In this document: positions 23,219 to 30,341 of the stretch, one piece after another
How the letters are laid out: each line of letters begins with the position of its first letter
How positions within the stretch are numbered: position 1 is the first letter of the stretch
Source: Fidelibacterota bacterium
Lineage (GTDB): Bacteria > Marinisomatota > Marinisomatia > Marinisomatales > TCS55
Direction: 5' to 3'
Assembly: GCA_002717765.1 (NCBI GenBank)
Contig: PBCB01000020.1
Span: 17,693 to 48,033 of the forward strand
DNA: 30,341 bases
Position numbers and translations under genes: made by a program
Notes under the pieces: generated by a model
What the model was told of the DNA's origin: nothing
Database searches by the model: none
Seen by the model: the letters and a program-made list of their open reading frames with translations, nothing else

Positions 23219-26056
23219 ATGGATCGACAAGAATTATTATCCTCATTGAAGCTTGATCGGTTCATTGCATTTGATTTTGAGACTACAGGCCTTCAAGTTG
23301 AAACCGATCGCGCCATTGAGGTTGCAGCCATTATGTTCAAAGATGGAAAGCCAGCAGATAGATATTCAACATTAATTAATCCTCAAATTCCTATTTCTGA
23401 TTTAATTGCAAATATCACTGGAATAACAAATGAAATGGTTGCCGATGCCCCTCTTGAGAAAGAAATCATTGATGATCTCTTTAATTTTTTAGATGAGTAT
23501 CCCATCGTTGCTCATAACACACCATTTGATGTATCGTTTTTACAGGCAATGGCTGAGCGACATAATAAAAAATTTATTGATAGAATATATTATGATACCT
23601 TAACTCTTTCCAGAGCCTTTCTTTTTTTTCAGCCTGCTCATAATCTTAGTGCAGTTTCAGAGTATTACGATCTTTCATCAGAAGGGGCTCATCGCGCTGA
23701 AAAAGATACTGAAAATTGCGGAGAGGTATTTGTAGAGCTCCTTCATGAAGTTGCTTCATATGATCTTAATCTAATTTCAAGCATCATTAGTTTTTTAAAT
23801 CCATTTCAAGTTTATAATAAAGATTTATTTATAAATATTGGCAATCTATTAACGAAGAGAGGAGATCTTAAAAATGGTCTTGTATCCTCAGGTTTAGTCA
23901 AACCACAAAATAAAAATATATTTTTTCATGAGGCTGGAACAGATATATCTACTACAAATTCGAATGACGTATTTGGAGAAAATGGATTATTAAATAAAAC
24001 TTTTGACACGTACGAACTTAGATCTAATCAAATCAAATTTAGCGATTATGTTGATAATATTATGTGCAGTCAGGGTGGGATAGGTGTCGTAGAAGCTGGT
24101 ACGGGACTAGGAAAAAGTATGGCCTATTTATATCCAGCAATAAAATATTCCCATCTCAATTCTAATGACAGTCCAATAATCCTTTCTTGCTATACCAAGC
24201 ATTTACAGGATCAATTATTTAAAAATGATCTACCCACTTTAACAAATGCAATTGATGTATCAATTAAAGCTGTTTTAATGAAGGGAAGAAATAATTATTT
24301 ATGCAAAACCAGATTTAGCTGGTTGATCAATAGTTCAGATAAAATGCTCAATGCTGAAGAAGCTATGAATTTACTTCCCTTGCTGGTATGGCTTGAGCAT
24401 ACAACAACTGGAGATTTAGATGAATGCCCTGGCTTTACCAATGGATTTACCTATCGATTAATGGGTCTTATTCATAGCGAGCAAGGTTTTTGCACTTCTT
24501 CAATCTGCGCCAAGCATGATGGCTGTTTTTTTGGACCTTTAAGAAAAATGGCTTACCAGTCAAATCTAATTGTTGTTAATCATGCGTTATTAATTTCTGA
24601 TGCACAGTCAAAGTCCGATATTGATGAATCGTTAGGATTTTTACCTGATAGCCAGGCGGTGATTATTGATGAGGCTCATAATTTGACAAAAGCTGCCTAT
24701 CATCAATTAACCCAAATTTTCGATCACCGATCATTAAATTATGCACTTGATCGTATTGATCCGAAGCATAATCATTCCGTTCGATGGAACAATAAATTAA
24801 GAACCATCGCAGCTGTCCATCCAAAGTTTGAAATAACAAGAAATGAATTAACAAATCTTGTTGATAATGGTAGAGATGCAATCAAAACTTTTTTTGATAA
24901 AATGACATCTAATGCATTTCATCATTTTGATCCAGATTCAAAATACTCAACTAAAATAATTATTAATAATCTAAATGAACATTTTACCCCGCTTGAAAAA
25001 GAATTAAATGAATTAAAAAGATCCCTTTATAGCTTAAGAAATCACATTAGGAAACTAAGAGAAGATTTATTGGATATAGATGAGACCAAAGAAGATTTTT
25101 TAGAGCTTCATCAGCTTTTCGATAGAAGCGAAGGATCCTTATCTGATATGCTTATTTTGACCGAATCAATTACATCAAAACAGAATAAAGATTATGTTTA
25201 TTGGTATGAGGGGGTTTTTAGAAATATTTCTAACACAACACAATTAATTCTTACGGTCAATATGGCCCCAATTGAACCTGGGCGTGAGCTTGCCAATTCT
25301 TTATTTAAATCAGTTGATTATTGCATTTTAACAAGCGCAACTCTAAGAACTAGGCTTTCCTTTGATTATTTTTTAAATCGCATCGGCCTAGATTCCGTAG
25401 AATTTGATGATCTAACAACAGCTGTTTATGAAAGCCCATTTAGTTATAATGATCAAGTAACCTATTACCAATATGCAGGTAGCGATGGTCAAAGACCTGA
25501 TATCATTGCAAAAACTATTCTATACTGTCATCAAAAATTTAACAAAAGAATGATGGTGCTTTTTACATCTCGTGCGCAGCTTGATAATACACTCCAATTA
25601 TTAAAACAGATGAGCCGTGGATCTGAATTGCCGGTTTTTGCGCAAAAACGTCAGACATCAAGAATGGGTTTAATTAGAGGAATGAAGCAGATAAAAAATG
25701 GAATCCTTCTTGGAACAAATGCTTTTTGGGAAGGTGTTGATTTACCAGGAGATCTATTAGAGGTTTTGATGATAATCAAAATGCCTTTTGATGTCCCAAC
25801 TGAGCCGACCGTAAAGGCCTATGGAAAAATGATCGAATCACAGGGTGGAAATAGTTTTATGGATTATGCGCTACCGGAATCTGTTATCAGATTTCGACAA
25901 GGATTCGGACGTTTAATAAGAACAACCTATGATGAAGGAATTTTTATTGTTATGGATGATCGCATAGTTAATAAAAGATATGGAATATCCTTTAGCGAAA
26001 GTATTCCAGTGCAGATGCAAGTATTCAGGCATATAGATGATATAAAAATGTCTTAG
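23219..26056 (+). CDS. dinG: DinG-family helicase with N-terminal DnaQ-like exonuclease
   Basis: A 945-residue fusion. Residues about 1-180 form a DEDDh 3'-5' exonuclease, with FDFETTG (Asp19, Glu21), HNTPFD and HRAEKD as the DEDDh residues. Then comes a superfamily 2 XPD/DinG helicase: Walker A GTGLGKS (294-300), IIDEAHN (DEAH at 484-487) and the motif VI-like RFRQGFGRLIR. Five cysteines between the two Walker motifs (362, 403, 425, 430, 436) supply the four ligands of the iron-sulfur cluster found in the XPD/DinG family. The architecture matches the long Gram-positive-type DinG rather than the shorter E. coli form. It probably acts on D-loops, R-loops or damaged forks. Its stop codon overlaps that of the convergent peptidase gene. 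Confidence 0.92.
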   Translation: MDRQELLSSLKLDRFIAFDFETTGLQVETDRAIEVAAIMFKDGKPADRYSTLINPQIPISDLIANITGITNEMVADAPLEKEIIDDLFNFLDEYPIVAHNTPFDVSFLQAMAERHNKKFIDRIYYDTLTLSRAFLFFQPAHNLSAVSEYYDLSSEGAHRAEKDTENCGEVFVELLHEVASYDLNLISSIISFLNPFQVYNKDLFINIGNLLTKRGDLKNGLVSSGLVKPQNKNIFFHEAGTDISTTNSNDVFGENGLLNKTFDTYELRSNQIKFSDYVDNIMCSQGGIGVVEAGTGLGKSMAYLYPAIKYSHLNSNDSPIILSCYTKHLQDQLFKNDLPTLTNAIDVSIKAVLMKGRNNYLCKTRFSWLINSSDKMLNAEEAMNLLPLLVWLEHTTTGDLDECPGFTNGFTYRLMGLIHSEQGFCTSSICAKHDGCFFGPLRKMAYQSNLIVVNHALLISDAQSKSDIDESLGFLPDSQAVIIDEAHNLTKAAYHQLTQIFDHRSLNYALDRIDPKHNHSVRWNNKLRTIAAVHPKFEITRNELTNLVDNGRDAIKTFFDKMTSNAFHHFDPDSKYSTKIIINNLNEHFTPLEKELNELKRSLYSLRNHIRKLREDLLDIDETKEDFLELHQLFDRSEGSLSDMLILTESITSKQNKDYVYWYEGVFRNISNTTQLILTVNMAPIEPGRELANSLFKSVDYCILTSATLRTRLSFDYFLNRIGLDSVEFDDLTTAVYESPFSYNDQVTYYQYAGSDGQRPDIIAKTILYCHQKFNKRMMVLFTSRAQLDNTLQLLKQMSRGSELPVFAQKRQTSRMGLIRGMKQIKNGILLGTNAFWEGVDLPGDLLEVLMIIKMPFDVPTEPTVKAYGKMIESQGGNSFMDYALPESVIRFRQGFGRLIRTTYDEGIFIVMDDRIVNKRYGISFSESIPVQMQVFRHIDDIKMS

Positions 26057-28185
26057 TTGAGACCTCGCCTATCTAATAATGGCTGGATATTTGGTTCAGA
26101 ACCTTTAAAATCAATAAATAATTGAATAGCGCCCTTGCTTCCACCTTTAGAAAGCAAGGCGCTTCTAAAATGATCACCATTTTGCCTGTTTAATCCGCCA
26201 TTTAGTTTAAACCATTCAACAGTATCTGCATCTAAAACTTCACTCCAGATATATGAATAATAGCCAGCTGAATAGCCTCCAATAATATGAGAGAAGTATG
26301 TACTGCGATATCTAGGTGGAATAATATCAAAAGCAATACCACCATTATTAAGTGCAGTCGCTTCAAATGCGATAAGATCGTCAGCGCTAGGTACTTCATC
26401 AGGATTTAACTGATGCAGTGCTTGATCTAATATTGATGCAGCTAGGTATTCTGTTGTGGTAAATCCTTGATTAAATTTTTGAGCAGCTAATACTTTGTCT
26501 AGTAATTCTTTTGGCATTGGCTTGCCAGATTCATAATGAACCGCATAATTCTTTAAGACCGATGGCCAAATAGCCCACATCTCATTGACCTGGGATGGAT
26601 ATTCTACAAAATCCCTAGGAACAGAAGTACCTGAGAAATAGGGATAATTGACATTTGAGAACATACCATGAAGCGCATGCCCAAATTCATGAAACATAGT
26701 AATTACTTCTTCAAATGTTAATAGAGCAGGTTCTCCCTTAGGCGGCTTAACGACATTTTGATGATTAGCTACAATTGGAAGATTATCTTTAAGTTTTGAT
26801 TGAGATACATAAGCATTCATCCATGCACCTCCACGCTTAGATGATCGAGCATATCCATCAAATAAGAATAAAGCTAGAGTTCCACCATCTTCATTGAAAA
26901 CCTCAAAAACACGAACATCTTCCTGATATACCGGTAAATCAGAACGTTCTTTGAATGATATACCAAACAGTTGATTTGCAGCGTAAAATACACCATTCTC
27001 AAGAACATTATTCATTTCAAAATAAGGTTTTAATTGTGCAGCATCAAAATTATAGCGCTCTGAACGTACTTTTTCAGTATAATAATCCCAATCCCATGAG
27101 GCTAATTGAAAACCTCCATTTTCCATATCAATCATTTTTTGTAAATCAGCAGCTTCTTTTTTTGCATTAGATAGTGATTTGGGAGCTAAGCTACTCAATC
27201 GCTGATTAACAGCTTCCGGGGTTTGTGCTGTTTGACTTTCTAGGCGATATGCTGCATGGTTGCTATATCCCATAAGTTGAGCCTTTTCAGCGCGGAGCTT
27301 GATTACTTTAGATAGAATTTCACGATTATCAAATTCGCCACCACGACTTCCTCTTGAAAGTGATGCTTTGTGAATTTTTTCTCTTAAAGATCTATTAGTT
27401 AGTGATGCCATTGAAGGTTGGCCGCTAGTATTTTTTAGGGCAATAACATATTTTCCTTCAAGCTTACGCGATCTTGCTTCATTAGCTGCCGCTTCGATTG
27501 CTGCATCTGAAAGTCCATCTAATTTTTGTTTTGAATCAATAATTATGGCCAAATCGTTTACTTCTTTTAATACATTTTGACTGAAATTTGTTTGTAGAAC
27601 TGCTATTTCACCATTCATTGACTTAAGCTGTTCTTTTTCTTTAGGCGATAGCTTCGCACCCGATCGAACAAAATCGGTATAATATTTTTCTATAAGACGT
27701 ATTCCTTCTGCTTTTAAGTCTAAGTTGTTTCGCTTGTTATTAAGTTGACTTATTCGATCAAACAATTTTTTGTTTAACAAAATTTTGTCACTATGCGCAG
27801 AAAGCTTAGGCGCCATTTCACTTCGTATCTTTTCCATTTCATCATTAGTATTAGCAGAAGTAAGGGCAAAAAAGACTGTAGCAACTCGATCTAATAATTC
27901 TCCAGATTTTTCCATAGCGATAATTGTATTCTCAAAAGTAGGAACATCTTGATTATTCGCGATTGATTCTATTTCTTTCATGTGCTCTTCCATGCCTTTA
28001 TTAAATGCAGGCATGTAGTGAGAATTTTTTATTTTATCAAATGGAGGATAATGCATGTAAAGAGCACTTTCATTAAAGAAGGGGTTAGTATATATATCTT
28101 TATTAATTTGATCACTTGTATTATTTGTTGACATAGAACATCCCATAATTGTAGATAATAATATATAAGTATTTAATCGATTCAT
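26053..28185 (-). CDS. Lipoprotein M3-family metallopeptidase (peptidyl-dipeptidase Dcp type)
   Basis: A zinc oligopeptidase of about 710 residues that cuts short peptides, here probably at the periplasmic face of a membrane. The start at 28185 is chosen because it opens a lipoprotein signal, MNRLNTYILLSTIMGC (lipid Cys16, lipobox IMGC), while the longer frame adds 27 residues without signal character. The catalytic motif is TMFHEFGHALHG (HEFGH at 499-503), with the third zinc ligand Glu528 in DFVEYPSQ 25 residues later, as in M3 enzymes. The all-helical N-terminal two thirds match the Dcp fold. Most Dcp proteins are cytoplasmic, so a lipid anchor is a noteworthy variation known in FCB bacteria. 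It would feed di- and oligopeptides to importers. Confidence 0.93.
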   Translation of the reverse strand: MNRLNTYILLSTIMGCSMSTNNTSDQINKDIYTNPFFNESALYMHYPPFDKIKNSHYMPAFNKGMEEHMKEIESIANNQDVPTFENTIIAMEKSGELLDRVATVFFALTSANTNDEMEKIRSEMAPKLSAHSDKILLNKKLFDRISQLNNKRNNLDLKAEGIRLIEKYYTDFVRSGAKLSPKEKEQLKSMNGEIAVLQTNFSQNVLKEVNDLAIIIDSKQKLDGLSDAAIEAAANEARSRKLEGKYVIALKNTSGQPSMASLTNRSLREKIHKASLSRGSRGGEFDNREILSKVIKLRAEKAQLMGYSNHAAYRLESQTAQTPEAVNQRLSSLAPKSLSNAKKEAADLQKMIDMENGGFQLASWDWDYYTEKVRSERYNFDAAQLKPYFEMNNVLENGVFYAANQLFGISFKERSDLPVYQEDVRVFEVFNEDGGTLALFLFDGYARSSKRGGAWMNAYVSQSKLKDNLPIVANHQNVVKPPKGEPALLTFEEVITMFHEFGHALHGMFSNVNYPYFSGTSVPRDFVEYPSQVNEMWAIWPSVLKNYAVHYESGKPMPKELLDKVLAAQKFNQGFTTTEYLAASILDQALHQLNPDEVPSADDLIAFEATALNNGGIAFDIIPPRYRSTYFSHIIGGYSAGYYSYIWSEVLDADTVEWFKLNGGLNRQNGDHFRSALLSKGGSKGAIQLFIDFKGSEPNIQPLLDRRGLN

Positions 28186-28318
28186 TTGTATTTCGCCTTT
28201 TATGTTTGAATTGCACAAAAAATTATTACTTAATTTTTTATTAATGCTACATAATAAACTAAGCAATGAACTATTAACACAATTTGTTTATTGTTAATAA
28301 AAAGAACTAAATTAACCA
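28186..28318. promoter_or_regulatory. Divergent promoter region between M3 peptidase and hutH with inverted repeat
   Basis: The 133 bases between the divergent starts are strongly AT-rich and hold the promoters for both genes. TTAACACAAT (28274-28283) and ATTGTTAA (28290-28297) can pair over eight bases with a two-base bulge around a six-base loop, ending 21 bases before the hutH ATG. The same bases could be an operator half-site pair (TTAA-n-TTAA). CATAAT (28250-28255) is a possible -10 box for the hutH direction, but no convincing -35 accompanies it. Confidence 0.35.
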
Positions 28319-29842
28319 ATGGTAGCACAAATTATTTCAGATAAATTCATCACGTGGCATGAATTAGAACATTTAATAGTTTCACCAAACTCTGTTCGCC
28401 TTTCTCAAACTTCAAAAAAATTGATAAAAAGTTCAAATAATACTTTATCAGAAATTTTAAAATCTGGAAAAAAGATTTATGGTGTAAATACTGGCTTTGG
28501 CAAACTAAGCTCAGTATCTATTGATAAAAAAGATATCAAAGAATTACAATTAAATTTAGTTCGTTCACATGCAACGGGCGTTGGTAAGCCTTTCGATTAT
28601 GGTGTTACCAGATTGATAATGATGTTAAAATTGCTTACTTGGACTAAAGGGTTTAGCGGAGTAAGTCCAAGACTTTCAACCCTTTTACTTAATATGCTGA
28701 ACCATGATATCTTACCTATAATTCCAAGGCAAGGATCCGTTGGAGCATCTGGTGATTTGGCGCCTTTATCTCATTTAGCCTGCTCTTTGATTGGTGAGGG
28801 GGATGTTCATTTCCAAGATCGAATTATGCCAAGCATTATTGCGCTTAAAGAAACCAATTTGAACCCAATTGATTTAGGGGCAAAGGAAGGCCTAAGTTTA
28901 ATAAATGGTACACAAGTTTCTACGGCTATTGCAATCAAATCGCTTCATGAAGCACAAAAATTGCTATTTTCAGCCGATATCATTTCAGCGCTAACTGTTG
29001 AAGCAAGTCTATCCAGCAGGAATGTATTTAAGCCTGCAATACACAAGCTCAAGAAACACAAAGGACAGATGGTTTCCGCTGCTAACGTATTCAAATTATT
29101 AAAGAATAGCGAAATAGTAGCTTCACACAAAAACTGCGATAAGATTCAAGATCCTTATTGCGTGAGATGCATTCCACATGTTCATGGTGCGAGTTGGGAA
29201 ATATTTTCTAGCTCTGAAAAAATAGTAAATAATGAAATTAATTCAGTCTCAGATAATCCCTTAATTTTCCCTAATGGTGATGTACAGAATTCGGGACATT
29301 TTCATGCAGAGCCCATAGCGCAAGCTTTAGACTCTTTATCTATTGCCATGTCAGAAATTGGTGCAATTTCTGAAAGAAGAGTGCATTATCTTATGAAGGG
29401 AGCTGATAACAACCTACCGATGTTTGGAGCAGTTAAAAGTGGGCTTGAATCAGGATTTATGTTAGCACATGTTACTGCAGCTTCTCTTGCATCGGAAAAT
29501 AAAACCCTTGCGCACCCATCTAGCGTTGATTCAATCTCAACTTCAGCTGGTCAAGAAGACATTGTAAGCATGGCTCCCTGGGCAGGAAGATCATGTTTAA
29601 GGATATTAGATAATGTTCGTACAATTTTAGCGATAGAGCTTTTAGTTTCAGGTAACTTTAATCATAGATTTCATTCTAATCTTAATTCTGGTGATGCATT
29701 AAAGCCGTTGATGGCTTTATTAAAAAAATCTAAAGTATTATCTAAAAAAGATAGAGTTTTTTCTAAAGATATTGAAATAGTGAATAATCTAATAAAAACC
29801 GACCAAGTTTATTCTGTAGTAAATAAAGTAAGTAGAGTATAA
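28319..29842 (+). CDS. hutH: Histidine ammonia-lyase
   Basis: Converts L-histidine to trans-urocanate and ammonia, the first step of histidine breakdown. The 507 residues match the family length. The self-forming MIO cofactor comes from Ala143-Ser144-Gly145 in RQGSVGASGDLAPLSH. NTGFGKLS (57-64) carries the expected substrate-contact loop, and the region SDNPLIF near 312-318 is typical of bacterial HutH. Related phenylalanine and tyrosine ammonia-lyases share the MIO motif, but the motif context favours histidine. No hutU, hutI or hutG is adjacent, and its stop overlaps the guaB start by one base (TAATG). The inverted repeat 21 bases upstream could be a regulatory site. Confidence 0.93.
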   Translation: MVAQIISDKFITWHELEHLIVSPNSVRLSQTSKKLIKSSNNTLSEILKSGKKIYGVNTGFGKLSSVSIDKKDIKELQLNLVRSHATGVGKPFDYGVTRLIMMLKLLTWTKGFSGVSPRLSTLLLNMLNHDILPIIPRQGSVGASGDLAPLSHLACSLIGEGDVHFQDRIMPSIIALKETNLNPIDLGAKEGLSLINGTQVSTAIAIKSLHEAQKLLFSADIISALTVEASLSSRNVFKPAIHKLKKHKGQMVSAANVFKLLKNSEIVASHKNCDKIQDPYCVRCIPHVHGASWEIFSSSEKIVNNEINSVSDNPLIFPNGDVQNSGHFHAEPIAQALDSLSIAMSEIGAISERRVHYLMKGADNNLPMFGAVKSGLESGFMLAHVTAASLASENKTLAHPSSVDSISTSAGQEDIVSMAPWAGRSCLRILDNVRTILAIELLVSGNFNHRFHSNLNSGDALKPLMALLKKSKVLSKKDRVFSKDIEIVNNLIKTDQVYSVVNKVSRV

Positions 29843-30341
29843 TGAAAACCAGACCACCATTTAAGCAAGCCTTAACATTTGATGATGTACTGCTCGTTCC
29901 GCAGAAATCAAGTATTTTACCTAACCAAGTTAATTTAAAAACTAAATTAACTCAGAAGATTGATATGAATATTCCACTGCTTTCTGCAGCAATGGATACG
30001 GTAACCGAAAGCAGCATGGCGGTAGCATTAGCTAGAGAAGGTGGTATTGGAATAATTCATAAGAATTTATCAATCGATGATCAGGCATTGATGGTTGACC
30101 GCGTTAAGCGCTATGAAAGTGGAATGATTGTGAACCCAGTAACTCTTTCTAGCAACAAAACAATTAAGGATGCAAAAGATGTAATGTCAATGTATAAAAT
30201 TAGTGGCTTACCTGTTGTAGAAAACGAAAAACTAATTGGTATTATTACCAATAGAGATATTCGCTTTGAAACAGATGAATCTCTTCCCGTAACTGATCGC
30301 ATGACCACTGAGAAACTAGTAACTGTTCAACAGGGAACAAC
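29842..30341 (+). CDS. guaB: IMP dehydrogenase, 3' end outside window
   Basis: Oxidises IMP to XMP with NAD, the committed step to GMP. Only the first 166 residues lie in the window and the frame is open to the right edge. The N-terminus reads LTFDDVLLVPQKSSILP (11-27) and SAAMDTVTESSMAVALAREGGIGIIHKN, the family's barrel start. The first CBS domain begins with MIVNPVTLSSNKTIKDAKDVM (about 94-114) and includes GLPVVENEKLIGIITNRDIRF. The active-site Cys loop is beyond the edge. The ATG overlaps the hutH stop (TAATG), so histidine breakdown and guanine nucleotide synthesis genes may share a transcript. Confidence 0.95.
   Translation, partial: MKTRPPFKQALTFDDVLLVPQKSSILPNQVNLKTKLTQKIDMNIPLLSAAMDTVTESSMAVALAREGGIGIIHKNLSIDDQALMVDRVKRYESGMIVNPVTLSSNKTIKDAKDVMSMYKISGLPVVENEKLIGIITNRDIRFETDESLPVTDRMTTEKLVTVQQGT

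Noticed and set aside
26053..28266. Longer 737-residue form of the M3 peptidase starting at 28266
   Set aside because: The extra 27 residues show no signal character, while the ATG at 28185 opens a typical lipoprotein signal peptide.
1..30341. tRNA genes, CRISPR arrays, insertion sequences or prophage genes
   Set aside because: I found no cloverleaf-like sequences with a GGTTCGAATC-type arm, no regularly spaced repeats and no transposase or phage proteins; a tool-based scan would be more sensitive.

Overview
The window is an AT-rich bacterial chromosome segment. It is packed with protein genes on both strands and has no gene-free stretch over 300 bases; the longest gap is about 133 bases. 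I see no rRNA, tRNA, CRISPR array, insertion sequence or phage genes. A secreted protease with a C-terminal YPNPFN / FlgD-like sorting domain (type IX secretion style), many secreted TPR and beta-barrel-like proteins, a DUF5683 protein and the low GC all point to the Fibrobacterota-Chlorobiota-Bacteroidota (FCB) group. A marine lineage such as Marinimicrobia (SAR406) is my best guess. This is inferred from protein character and is not proven.

Layout. (1) Positions 2-5166 hold a tightly coupled plus-strand run: a thioredoxin-like lipoprotein cut by the left edge, a class I/II aminotransferase, a EutB/threonine-dehydratase-like PLP enzyme, a EutC/ornithine-cyclodeaminase-like enzyme, and the translesion pair umuD-umuC. 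(2) Positions 5234-7244 hold a secreted redoxin, a possible outer-membrane barrel and a lipoprotein with a heavy-metal-associated domain. (3) Positions 7272-11111 hold a large secreted TPR protein, a SAM methyltransferase and a second TPR-type secreted protein. (4) Positions 11140-12840 hold ispG (MEP isoprenoid pathway), a small secreted protein and a 61-residue membrane protein. (5) Positions 12842-15534 on the minus strand form a four-gene unit of mostly unknown proteins. It ends in a secreted zinc metalloprotease and includes a 40-residue membrane protein. (6) Positions 15630-23204 on the plus strand hold a barrel-like protein with calcium-type Asp repeats, then alaS, a PCC-domain protein, ridA, a DUF5683 protein, an SNF-family sodium symporter and an unknown membrane protein. 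Most are joined by overlapping stop and start codons. (7) dinG, with an N-terminal exonuclease, converges with a lipoprotein M3 peptidase at 26053-26056. (8) Divergent from the peptidase are hutH and guaB, the latter cut by the right edge.

Housekeeping functions (alaS, ispG, guaB) are interleaved with amino-acid handling (aminotransferase, EutB/C-like pair, ridA, hutH, symporter, peptidases) and DNA damage functions (umuDC, dinG). This fits a small heterotrophic genome that uses peptides and amino acids. The least explained parts are the EutBC-aminotransferase-UmuDC run, the redoxin/barrel/metal-lipoprotein trio and the minus-strand metalloprotease unit. Several likely start codons differ from the longest reading frame, and these are noted in the entries.
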